Shown here: one piece after another, positions 5,485 to 13,331 of the stretch | Position numbering within the stretch: the stretch's first letter is position 1 | Layout of the letters: each line of letters starts with the position of its first letter | From: JBIOUF01 sp044866695 | GTDB lineage: Bacteria > Actinomycetota > Actinomycetes > Propionibacteriales > Nocardioidaceae | Direction: 5' to 3' | Length of the DNA stretch: 15,549 nucleotides | Assembly (NCBI GenBank): GCA_044866695.1 | Contig: JBIOUF010000277.1 | Span: 1 to 15,549, forward strand | Notes under the pieces: model-generated | The model's input: only the letters and a program-made list of their open reading frames with translations | What the model was told of the DNA's origin: nothing | Database searches by the model: none | Program-made: the position numbers and the translations under genes

Positions 5485-6957
5485 GTGCTACGTTGTGGTG
5501 TGCGCGCGCCACTCTCGGACGTACCGGCGAGTGCGGACGCCGGCAGCCCGGCGAGTGCGGCTGCTCGGCGACCGGAGTCCGACGAGCTGCGTGCCAGGCT
5601 CCGCGCCTCGTTGCTGAGCGTCTACTACGCATCCGTGGGCAGCCGGTTCGAGGTGCGCGGCGCGCCCTCGATGCTGCTGCGCCCTCAGGTGCGCCTCGTT
5701 CCGTTGCGCGCTGCCCTGGCGACGCTCTGGGAGGAGTCCCCCACCCGGTTCCGGGAGGCTGTCTGGCTCCTGGTCCGGTCCACTCCCCTGCAGGGCCCCT
5801 CCAACGCTCCGCAGGAGCGGTATCCGGCCGAGCTCGTCGAGCTCGTCCCGGAAGATCGGCTGAAGGCGCTCAGCGAGGTGCGCCGCGAGTATCGCACCGG
5901 GGCGAACCTGTTCGCCGCGGCCCTCGTCGCCATCCGGGACGGTGACCTGGAACAGCTCGAGCTGCTCAAAGGGGTCATCGACACGGTCCCCGCAGGTGGC
6001 GCCAGCCGGAGCTTCTCCGACGCGGTGGTGGTCCTGTTCGGCGTGCCGCCCGCCGAGCTGCTCGCCCGCATGTCGAGTCCCGGCGAGTGGTCGCTCGCTC
6101 AGGAACAGATGCAGAAGATCGAGAGCGAGGTCGGCCTCAACCTGCACGACTTCGTGGAGGACTTCGCCAACGCGGTCGCCTTCAACGAATGGGCCGGCGC
6201 GCACCTCCCGGGCAACTGGGCGGCGCCGGTCAGCGAAGGTTGCCTGAGCGTGCTGCCGGTCTCCTCGGTGGTGGTGCAGAGCGCCACGACCCTGCAGGCC
6301 AAGGCGACCGTGACCACCGTGGTGCAGGGGTCGTTCGCCGAGCTGCGCGCCGCCACCGACCCGCGGCTGTGGTCTGCCCAGAGCGACCTGATGAGGCGGA
6401 CCGTCTTCGTGCCGGACCCCTTCTCCGTCGGGCTGGGCGAGGTCACCGAGAAGGCCCAGGAGGCCTTGGTCGGTCCGGTCGGCAGCGGCTACGAAGGCGA
6501 CCGGCTGCTCGAGGAGGAGGGCACCGTCACCTGGGGGCGGAACGACGAACAGAGCATCTGGTTCCACAACGTCCTCCGGGTCAGCCACAAGGTCGGCTCG
6601 ACGCGGGCTCCGGGGAGACAGGACATCGACATCGGGTACGGGCTCTGCCGCAGCATCGAGAGCACCGTCCTGTGGGACCGCCGTCAGGGCGGCCTGCTCG
6701 TCGACGACGGTTACCTGAAGGTCCGGGCCCTAGACGAGGGCCGGTTCCGGGTCACGTGGAGCAAGGCCATCCGCTTCAGCGATCGCACGCCCTACTCGGG
6801 AAGTCCCGGGTGGACCGACTTCGGGGAGCTGTTGAACTACCTGGCGCCCGCCGCCCTGACCTGGTGGGTGGAGACCGAGACCTACAGCCTCGGCGACCGG
6901 CCGTACACCGGCTCGCATCCGAGCAAGAAGCCACACGCATACCTGTCGAGCAGCTGA
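5485..6957 (+). CDS. Unrecognised 490-aa protein, first gene of the isoprenoid cassette
   Basis: I do not recognise the family with confidence. The first 35 residues are Ala/Pro/Arg-rich and probably disordered. Residues 35-165 are largely helical (DELRARLRASLLSVYYASVG, LKALSEVRREYRTGANLFAA). The C-terminal half from about 270 is beta-rich with many aromatic residues: SIWFHNVLRVSHK, DIDIGYGLCRSIESTVLWDR, then RFRVTWSKAIRFSDRTPYS and YLAPAALTWWVETETYSLG. The strand-rich pattern and the phrase FAELRAATDPRLWSAQSDL loosely resemble SRPBCC/START-like lipid-binding folds, but this is only a guess. No signal peptide or clear membrane helix is seen. The start is uncertain: GTG 5485 is the first in frame, and GTG 5500 is possible. 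The gene ends 9 bp before the next one and is co-directional with the whole cassette. Codon use is GC3-rich and normal. A cytoplasmic lipid-handling or structural partner of the isoprenoid enzymes is possible. Confidence 0.8.
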   Translation: MLRCGVRAPLSDVPASADAGSPASAAARRPESDELRARLRASLLSVYYASVGSRFEVRGAPSMLLRPQVRLVPLRAALATLWEESPTRFREAVWLLVRSTPLQGPSNAPQERYPAELVELVPEDRLKALSEVRREYRTGANLFAAALVAIRDGDLEQLELLKGVIDTVPAGGASRSFSDAVVVLFGVPPAELLARMSSPGEWSLAQEQMQKIESEVGLNLHDFVEDFANAVAFNEWAGAHLPGNWAAPVSEGCLSVLPVSSVVVQSATTLQAKATVTTVVQGSFAELRAATDPRLWSAQSDLMRRTVFVPDPFSVGLGEVTEKAQEALVGPVGSGYEGDRLLEEEGTVTWGRNDEQSIWFHNVLRVSHKVGSTRAPGRQDIDIGYGLCRSIESTVLWDRRQGGLLVDDGYLKVRALDEGRFRVTWSKAIRFSDRTPYSGSPGWTDFGELLNYLAPAALTWWVETETYSLGDRPYTGSHPSKKPHAYLSSS

Positions 6958-6966
6958 GGGGGCATC

Positions 6967-7626
6967 ATGACCGACGAAAGGACCCGTGAGGTCCAAGACG
7001 CGTGGAACCGCTTCGGCCAGTACATGGAGGCCTGGGCGGGCTACTCGGGTCGGGTGTGGAGCCGCCAGCAGGAGCTCTGGGCCTCCATCGCGAAGAACCT
7101 CTCCAGCGGGCAGTACTCCGCGGACACGGCGGCCAGCGACGCGGTCCTGGCCATGGCGGTCATGCAGCGCAACGCCGAGGACGGATGGCGGGTGCTGACC
7201 GGACCCCCGGGCACGGAGCGGGCCGTGAGCGTCCTGCCCACCGCCTTCTTGTTCTTCGATCTCTCGGACCCGGAAAGCTTTCCGCTGGCCGACGCCGTGG
7301 ACATCCCCGTGCCCCCCGACATCGACCGGGACGACCTGCCGGAACGGGCGTTCATCGCGCTCAACGGCACCAGCGTCAGTCCCCGGGAGGCGGCCGAGCC
7401 CGGCGGGGCACCCAGCGCCGACGCGAGCGTCGAGGGGGTCCGGGCGTTGGAGCAGACCCTCCGGGCGACGTTCGAGCCCGCCAAAGGCGTCTACAGCCTC
7501 GAACCGGTGGCCGAGTCGGCGACCAGGCTCGTCCGCGGCGTCTACGACGGCCTGGTGTACCTGACGAAGCCGGCGGTGCCACTGGCGAACGTCCGGATCA
7601 TCGTCGGGCCGCCGCCGGCGGTGTGA
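6967..7626 (+). CDS. Unrecognised 219-aa protein with phasin-like helical N-terminus
   Basis: ATG 6967 is preceded by GAGGGGG at 6956-6962, a good ribosome site that overlaps the stop of the upstream gene. Residues 1-80 are predicted amphipathic helices rich in Trp, Gln and Ala (AWNRFGQYMEAWAGYSGRVW, RQQELWASIAKNL, DAVLAMAVMQRNAEDGWRVL). This pattern is reminiscent of phasin-like surface proteins of lipid or polyester granules, but no family signature is certain. Residues 85-135 look beta-rich (AVSVLPTAFLFFDLSDP, ERAFIALNGTSVSP), and a final helix-strand part ends in ANVRIIVGPPPAV. No transmembrane helix or export signal is visible. Its TGA overlaps the GTG of the cyclase/ATPase gene by 4 bp, implying coupled translation and a shared role. 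Confidence 0.85.
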   Translation: MTDERTREVQDAWNRFGQYMEAWAGYSGRVWSRQQELWASIAKNLSSGQYSADTAASDAVLAMAVMQRNAEDGWRVLTGPPGTERAVSVLPTAFLFFDLSDPESFPLADAVDIPVPPDIDRDDLPERAFIALNGTSVSPREAAEPGGAPSADASVEGVRALEQTLRATFEPAKGVYSLEPVAESATRLVRGVYDGLVYLTKPAVPLANVRIIVGPPPAV

Positions 7627-10600
7627 CTCTGGTCGAGCGAGCACGGGAATCGGCTGCCGTGAGCGACGCAGCTCGCCGGCACGTGGGGCCGGGCACTCCC
7701 CTGAAAGACCGGGTCGCCGAGCTGCTGCGCGACGCCGAGGCCGCGGAGGCAGCAGGCGACTGGCGCCTCAGACAGACGTTGCTGGCGGCCATCGGGGCAC
7801 TGGACCCGGGCAACGCCGAGGTCGCGAGGCTGCTCTCCCAGCCTGCGGCGCGCCGGCTGATGACGCTGCTGTTCTGCGACATCGTGGGTTCCACGGAGCT
7901 GGCCGACTCCCGCGACCCCGAAGAAGTCACGGAAGTGCTCTCGCTCTACCGACGTACCTGCGACGAGGTCATCGAGGCGCACGACGGCTTCGTCCACGAC
8001 CGTCGTGGCGACGGCATGCTGGTCCTCTTCGGCTACCCGCAGGTGGAGGAGGACGACTCCTCGCGCGCCGTGGCCTGCGCGCTTGAGATCGTCGAGAGGC
8101 TCGGCTCGGCATTCGCCGGGCCACATGGGGCCGGGCCGGGCGGGACCGTACCCGTGCACGTGCGCGTCGCGGTGCACACCGGTCCGGTGGTCGTCAGCGA
8201 CGTGGGGATCAGCGGGTCGACGGCCAACGAGGCGTCCCGCCTCCAGGAGCTGGCAGAACCCGACATGGTCGTGGTCAGCGACACAACCCGGCACATGGTC
8301 GAGTCCAGGTTCGAGACCGAGTCACTCGGCACCCACCGGCTCCGCGGGGTGTCGCGGCCCGTCGAGCTGTTCGCGGTGCGTGCACGGCGCACCGGCGGCC
8401 TGAATGACCCGACCCCTGGGGCAATCCCATTCGTCGGGCGACAGGCGGAGCTGGCACGCCTCCTCGTCATCGGACGAGAGGCCCTTCGCGCGCCTTCCGA
8501 CGGATCGGGCAAGGCCGTCCTCGTCGTGGGCCCGCCGGGGATCGGCAAGACGAGGCTGGTGCGCCAGGCGGTGACGGCGCTGGCGGCCGGCGTCACCGCG
8601 GTCGCGGGCTCCCGGTTGCACCAGAACGCCACGCTGGAGGTCCTGCGGCCCGCGCTGGCCAGCGCCCTCGGCATCCATCCGTCCGACGACCCCATCACCC
8701 GACGGGACAGGATCCGTGCCCGGTCGGGCTCGACCGGCCTCGCGCCCGGTTACGACCTGCCCTTCCTCGGCTCGGTCTTCGACATCCCGCCAGACCTGCT
8801 CGACGCGCCACCCGACATCGATCCGACCGCCCTGCGCGAGCATGGGCTCGCGTTGGCGGCGGACCTCATGCGCGACGGCCAGGCTCCCCGGGTGCTGTTC
8901 GTCGACGACCTGCACTGGGCCGACCAGGGGACCCTCGACGTTCTCGCGCTGGTGCTGCAGTCGCCGCGTCCGGGCATGTTCCTGGTCATGGCCGCGCGGG
9001 AGCCCTTCACCCCGCCAGGACCCGTCCAGGCAACGCTCGAGCTCGGCCCACTCGCGACGGCCGACATGCTGGAGATGGCCGGGTCCCTCCACAGCGGCGC
9101 CGAGCTGCCCGACCACGCCCTCGCCGAGCTCGTGGAGCGAAGCGACGGCGTCCCGCTGTTCCTCGAGGAGCTGGTGCACACCGAGGTCACGGTCGGCACC
9201 GACACGGCGCACCACTCGCTCAGGTACGGCAGCCATCGCATCCCGCCGGCGCTGTGGGACCCGCTTCTCGCCCGGCTCACCGTCCCCGGCGTCGACGTCG
9301 AGCTGGCGCAGGTCGCCGCCGTCATCGGGCGGGAGGCCGATCCGGACGTCCTGCGCAGCGCGGTCGGTGCCGGGCCGGGGGACTTCGAGCGTCGCGTCGG
9401 CACCCTGGTGGACGCCGGGATCCTGGAGTACGACGAGGGGAAGGTGCGGTTCCGGCACGAGCTCATCCGCGAGGTCGCCTACGACACGCAGCGCCGAGCG
9501 ACCGCCCAACGGCGGCACGGCTGGCTTGCCGACCACATCGGCTCGTCGGAGAGCGCGTCCACGAGGGCCGTCTCGGAGGAGATCGCGTTTCACTGCGAGC
9601 GCGCGCTGCGGTACGACGAGGCGGTCCGGATGCACCTGCGGGTCGCCGAGGCCGACGTGAGCGTGGGTTCGCATGTCCAGGCGGTCCAGCGTCTGACCCA
9701 CGTCCTGGGGCTGCTCGAACAGATGGTCGACGGCCCGGGCCGGAGCTCGCTCGAGCTCACCGCCCGCGGCCTGCGCAGCTTCAGCGTCGTGATGGCCAAC
9801 GGGTACGCCGCACCGGAGGCCGCCGAGGATCACGCGCGCTGCGTGGAGCTGTGCCGGGCGCTGCGCCCCGAGGCCGACGTGGTGCCGTTCCTGGTCCGGT
9901 CCTGGTCGTACTACGCCCTCCGCGGGGAGCTGGCGCACGCGGACGAGGTGACCGGGACGATCGGGACGGTCATCGAGAAGACCGGCGGACGGTTCCCCGC
10001 GCGTGCCGCGTTCGACGGGGTGGTCCGCTTCTTCCGGGGGGACTTCGTCGGCGCCCGCGACGAGCTCGAGGCGTTCGTCACCGAGGAATGGGCACACACA
10101 CCCGGCACGGTCCCTCGAGGGTGGCCGCTGCCGAACGACCCCTTGGCCGTCGTCTACGCACACCTGGCCCCGATCCTGCACATCTTCGGCGAGCCGGCGG
10201 CGGCCGCGCAGGCTGCGTCGGACGGAGCCACCCGTGCCGCCAGCCTGCCCTTCCCGTACGGTCCCTTTACCGAGCTCTACGTCGAGCTGATGCGGGCGAT
10301 GACCCTGAACCTGGCCGGTGACCATGCCGCCGCGGTGCGGCTCAGCCAGCAGCTGATGACCCGCGCGGAGAACCACGGCTTCGGCATCTGGCGCCTCGCG
10401 GGCCTGCTCAACCTGCTGCTGAACTGTGCCCAGGCCGGCGACGCCCGGTGCTGCGACCAGCTGACCAGCGCCGTCGGGACCTGGCGCTACGACCTTGCCG
10501 CCGATGCGTGGACGCCGTACTGGCTGACCGGGCTCGCCGTCGCCGAGCAGCGACTGGGCCGGTTGGCCGCGGCCCGGAGCACCTTCGACGTCGCACTGGA

Positions 10601-10793
10601 CGTCGCGGCTCGCACGGGGGCGGGCTTCTTCTCGGCCGAGGCGCTGCGCGGACGGGGTGAGGTGCGGCTCGCCCTGGGGGAGCGCGACGGGGCCACAGAC
10701 GTCGAAGCCGCGCTGCGGCTGGCCCGGAGTCAGCGGGCGGTCCTCTTCGAGCGGAGGGCGGCCGCTGCGCTGGAGAAGGCCAACGCAGGATGA
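7623..10793 (+). CDS. Class III nucleotide-cyclase-domain / AAA-type ATPase / TPR-like signalling protein
   Basis: 1056 aa. The start is GTG 7623, in a 4-bp GTGA overlap with the previous stop; the frame is open further upstream, but that part is antisense-like reading through the previous gene. Residues 78-255 form a class III cyclase domain (LMTLLFCDIVGSTEL, RRGDGMLVLFGYP, VAVHTGPVVVSDVG, NEASRLQ) with both metal aspartates (Asp86, Asp130) and the Asn202/Arg206 pair. The two usual purine-specifying positions differ: Asp126 where Lys is expected, and Ser199 in GSTAN where Asp is expected (GDTVN), with a shortened loop before it. A P-loop ATPase module follows: FVGR at 270-273, Walker A GPPGIGKT at 303-310, Walker B LFVDDLHWAD at 425-434. 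The C-terminal half is helical and TPR-like, without a LuxR-type HTH. Such fusions are signalling scaffolds of mostly unknown output. The stop overlaps the FAD-oxidoreductase start by 4 bp. Confidence 0.92.
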   Translation: MTLVERARESAAVSDAARRHVGPGTPLKDRVAELLRDAEAAEAAGDWRLRQTLLAAIGALDPGNAEVARLLSQPAARRLMTLLFCDIVGSTELADSRDPEEVTEVLSLYRRTCDEVIEAHDGFVHDRRGDGMLVLFGYPQVEEDDSSRAVACALEIVERLGSAFAGPHGAGPGGTVPVHVRVAVHTGPVVVSDVGISGSTANEASRLQELAEPDMVVVSDTTRHMVESRFETESLGTHRLRGVSRPVELFAVRARRTGGLNDPTPGAIPFVGRQAELARLLVIGREALRAPSDGSGKAVLVVGPPGIGKTRLVRQAVTALAAGVTAVAGSRLHQNATLEVLRPALASALGIHPSDDPITRRDRIRARSGSTGLAPGYDLPFLGSVFDIPPDLLDAPPDIDPTALREHGLALAADLMRDGQAPRVLFVDDLHWADQGTLDVLALVLQSPRPGMFLVMAAREPFTPPGPVQATLELGPLATADMLEMAGSLHSGAELPDHALAELVERSDGVPLFLEELVHTEVTVGTDTAHHSLRYGSHRIPPALWDPLLARLTVPGVDVELAQVAAVIGREADPDVLRSAVGAGPGDFERRVGTLVDAGILEYDEGKVRFRHELIREVAYDTQRRATAQRRHGWLADHIGSSESASTRAVSEEIAFHCERALRYDEAVRMHLRVAEADVSVGSHVQAVQRLTHVLGLLEQMVDGPGRSSLELTARGLRSFSVVMANGYAAPEAAEDHARCVELCRALRPEADVVPFLVRSWSYYALRGELAHADEVTGTIGTVIEKTGGRFPARAAFDGVVRFFRGDFVGARDELEAFVTEEWAHTPGTVPRGWPLPNDPLAVVYAHLAPILHIFGEPAAAAQAASDGATRAASLPFPYGPFTELYVELMRAMTLNLAGDHAAAVRLSQQLMTRAENHGFGIWRLAGLLNLLLNCAQAGDARCCDQLTSAVGTWRYDLAADAWTPYWLTGLAVAEQRLGRLAAARSTFDVALDVAARTGAGFFSAEALRGRGEVRLALGERDGATDVEAALRLARSQRAVLFERRAAAALEKANAG

Positions 10794-12856
10794 GACGGGT
10801 CGCGGTCCTGGGTGGTGGGATGGCGGGGCTGGCGGCGGCGTGGCGGCTCAGCGCTCCCGAGCATCGCCGTGACGTGGAGGTCACCGTGTTCGAGCGCGGG
10901 TGGCTCCTGGGGGGGAAGGGCGCCAGCGTACGGGGGCTGCACGGCCGCATCGAGGAGCACGGGCTGCACGTGTGGTTGGGCTACTACGACAACGCCTTCC
11001 GGCTGATGCGCGAGGTGTACGACGAGCTGGACCGACCGCGCACGGACCCGGACTGCCCGCTGGCCACGTGGCGCGACGCCTTCACGCCGGTCGACCGGCT
11101 GGGCATGCAGGACGACACGGGAGAGCCGTGGTCGCACTGGCAGGCGACGTTCAGGCAGCGCCCGACGGAGCCCGGCGAGGACGGACCGGGTTCTCGGCTG
11201 CAGGTGTCCCAGCTGGTCACCCGGGGCTTGCTGCTGATGGTCGACTTCGCGGCTTCCCTGCCGCCGGCCGCGACCGACCGGGCACCGGCGCTCGTGCTCA
11301 GCCCCTCACCCTGGCACCCGGCCGTGCAAGGCGAACGTCCGGATGGCTGGCCGCTGCGGTCACTCGACCTCACTGCCCTGCTCGAGGTGGCGGACGCCGT
11401 CCGTGGCCTGCGCGCCGGCAGGGCCCCGTCGCCGTCCTTCACCAACGCCGGGGCGCAGCGGATCACCGCGCTGGCGGGTGCGCTCATGTCGGGGCTCGCC
11501 TCGGACGCCAGTCTCCGACGCACGCGCGACTTCGCCGGCCTGGTCGCCACGTGCGTGGCAGGCGCCGTCGCCGACGGACTGCTCACAGATCCACGTGGGT
11601 TCGCCGCCATCGACCACCTTGACTTCCAGGAGTGGCTGCGCCGTCACAGCGCGACCGCGCAGGTCGTGGAGTCGCCACTGGTACGGGCGATGTACGACCT
11701 CGCCTTCGCCTACGAGGATGGCGACCCCGACAGGCCGTCGATGAGCGCGGGGCTGGGCCTCTTCCTCGCCGGGAGGCTGTTCTTCGGCTACCAGGGTTCG
11801 ATCGTGTGGCGCATGGAGGCCGGCATGGGAGAGGCGGTGGTCGCTCCGCTGTACCAGGCTCTCGCTGCGCGCGGGGTCAGGTTCCAGTTCTTCCACCGCG
11901 TCCTCGGGCTGCACCTCGACGCCACTCTGGACCGGGTCGAGGGGGTCTCGGTGAGCCAGGAGGCGCTGCTGGCGCCCGGCGTGGAGGAGTACTCGCCTTT
12001 GGTGCGCCACCATGACCTGCCCTGCTGGCCCAGTGAGCCGCTCCGGCTGCAGCTGAGCACGTCGGCTCCCGGCGCGCAGGGGCCGCGGAAGGAGCGGCGT
12101 CTGGAGCTCGGCGTGGACTTCGACCAGGTGGTGCTCGCGGTTCCTCCGGCCGTGTCTGCACAGGTCGCCCGCGAGCTGGTCGCGCACTCACCACGCTGGC
12201 GCGCGATGGTCGACCGGATCAAGAGCGTGCCCACCCAGTCGGTCCAGCTTTGGCTGCGGGAGCCGATGTCGGCGCTGGGATGGGACGAGGGGTGTCTGGT
12301 CGCTACCGGGTATGCCAAGCCGTTCGAGTCCTTCGCCGCGATGAGCCACCTCGTCCCGGGCGAGGACTGGCCGCCGGACAACCCCGTGCGCTCCCTCGGC
12401 TACTTCTGCAGCGTGCTGCCGTCCGAGCTGGCCCGGGACAGGGGGACGGCGCGCGACGCGGTGCGCCGGAACGTCGACGCCTTGCTCAGCGGCCACGTGC
12501 GGCAGCTCTGGCCGATGGCCGTGGCGCAGGACGGCGACTTCGACTGGGACCTGCTCTGGGCCCCGGACGGGCAGCGCGCGCGGGAGCGCCTGGACTGGCA
12601 GTACTGGCGTGCGAACGTGGACCCCTCCGACCTGTACGTGCAGTCCGTGCCCGGCACTGCGGCGTACCGGCTGCGGCCCGACGAGTCCGGGTACGACAAC
12701 CTCTTCCTGGCCGGAGACTGGGTGGACAGCGGGCTCAACGCAGGATGCATCGAGGCGGCCGTGATGGGCGGCCTGGAAGCAGCCAATGCCGCGTTGGGCC
12801 GGCCCCGGATGGACGAGCTCACAGGCGAGTGGTATGAGGCCGGCTCGATCCGGTGA
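10790..12856 (+). CDS. FAD-dependent oxidoreductase, phytoene-desaturase / hydroxysqualene-dehydroxylase-like
   Basis: 688 aa. The N-terminal Rossmann motif VAVLGGGMAGLAAAWRL (4-20) ends in an acidic beta-2 residue (VFERG, Glu35). It is followed by LGGKGASVRGLHGRIEEHGLHVWLG split over residues 40-64, the second flavin-contact region characteristic of carotenoid-desaturase-like amine oxidases. The C-terminal FAD motif NLFLAGDWVDSGLNAGCIEA lies at 637-656. The protein is about 150-200 residues longer than ordinary CrtI or zeta-carotene desaturases, with the extra length in the substrate domain. The family oxidises or desaturates polyisoprenoids or amines using FAD. With a polyprenyl diphosphate synthase two genes downstream, an isoprenoid or derived lipid is the likeliest substrate. 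The ATG overlaps the cyclase/ATPase stop (ATGA). Amine oxidation is the alternative role. Confidence 0.88.
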   Translation: MRRVAVLGGGMAGLAAAWRLSAPEHRRDVEVTVFERGWLLGGKGASVRGLHGRIEEHGLHVWLGYYDNAFRLMREVYDELDRPRTDPDCPLATWRDAFTPVDRLGMQDDTGEPWSHWQATFRQRPTEPGEDGPGSRLQVSQLVTRGLLLMVDFAASLPPAATDRAPALVLSPSPWHPAVQGERPDGWPLRSLDLTALLEVADAVRGLRAGRAPSPSFTNAGAQRITALAGALMSGLASDASLRRTRDFAGLVATCVAGAVADGLLTDPRGFAAIDHLDFQEWLRRHSATAQVVESPLVRAMYDLAFAYEDGDPDRPSMSAGLGLFLAGRLFFGYQGSIVWRMEAGMGEAVVAPLYQALAARGVRFQFFHRVLGLHLDATLDRVEGVSVSQEALLAPGVEEYSPLVRHHDLPCWPSEPLRLQLSTSAPGAQGPRKERRLELGVDFDQVVLAVPPAVSAQVARELVAHSPRWRAMVDRIKSVPTQSVQLWLREPMSALGWDEGCLVATGYAKPFESFAAMSHLVPGEDWPPDNPVRSLGYFCSVLPSELARDRGTARDAVRRNVDALLSGHVRQLWPMAVAQDGDFDWDLLWAPDGQRARERLDWQYWRANVDPSDLYVQSVPGTAAYRLRPDESGYDNLFLAGDWVDSGLNAGCIEAAVMGGLEAANAALGRPRMDELTGEWYEAGSIR

Positions 12857-12875
12857 GCGCGACCGGGGGAGCCCG

Positions 12876-13331
12876 GTGGAGCCCGCCGACCCGGCGCGGG
12901 TGCGGCACGACGCGGCCGCGGCCGCCGCCGCCGTCTTCGACCGCCTGCTGGCCGCCGTCGACGAGGACCTGCGGCCACGATGGAGCGCCGGGCCCACGGG
13001 CGGGCCGGACCAGGACGAGGACGCGGTCCGTCTCGAGGCGGCTGCCGGCTGCGTCGCCGAGGGCCGGATCTGGCTGCACAACACGAGCGGGACGGCGCTG
13101 GTCGGGGTCCGGCTCCTGGTGACCGACCTGCTCAGCCGACGGGGCGGGCGGGTAGCCGGCTCGTCGGCCGAGCTCCGCCCCGACGCGGTGGACGTCCCCG
13201 CGAACGGGACCGCGCCCGTCACGATCCTCCTGCCGGTCCCCCACGGGAGCGTGCCGACGGTGTACGCCGGACGGGTCGTGTCGCGGCTGCCGCCGGCCGA
13301 GGTGGCGCTGCGGCTGGCGGTCCGGGCATGA
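12876..13331 (+). CDS. Unrecognised 151-aa beta-rich protein
   Basis: Start chosen at GTG 12876 because GGGGGA at 12865-12870 lies 5 nt upstream; an in-frame ATG at 12786 would run 71 bp into the oxidoreductase gene and adds no plausible fold. Residues 5-35 form a helix (ARVRHDAAAAAAAVFDRLLA). From about 50 the sequence alternates strands and turns: GRIWLHNTSGTALVGVRLLV, DVPANGTAPVTILLPVP and a final strand ALRLAVRA. That pattern resembles an Ig/CARDB-like beta sandwich, a guess from pattern only. No signal peptide or catalytic motif is seen. It starts 19 bp after the oxidoreductase stop, and its TGA overlaps the polyprenyl synthase ATG, so it is embedded in the cassette and may be an accessory or scaffolding subunit. 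Confidence 0.75.
   Translation: MEPADPARVRHDAAAAAAAVFDRLLAAVDEDLRPRWSAGPTGGPDQDEDAVRLEAAAGCVAEGRIWLHNTSGTALVGVRLLVTDLLSRRGGRVAGSSAELRPDAVDVPANGTAPVTILLPVPHGSVPTVYAGRVVSRLPPAEVALRLAVRA

Noticed and set aside
5471..5494. ECF-like promoter (GGAAT then GTT) before the 490-aa gene
   Set aside because: The spacer is 16 nt, shorter than usual for that pattern, and the -10 would fall inside the coding sequence from GTG 5485.
7002..7622. Upstream extension of the cyclase/ATPase frame
   Set aside because: It reads through the 219-aa gene in another frame; GTG 7623 in a GTGA overlap is the natural start.
8322..10376. 684-codon open frame antisense to the cyclase/ATPase gene
   Set aside because: It lies wholly opposite a gene with clear domains. 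Long antisense frames are expected in GC3-rich DNA, and its translation is Arg/Gly/Asp-rich without motifs.
12980..13327. Upstream extension of the polyprenyl synthase frame
   Set aside because: It overlaps the 151-aa gene and is Arg/Gly-rich; ATG 13328 in an ATGA overlap starts the known fold.
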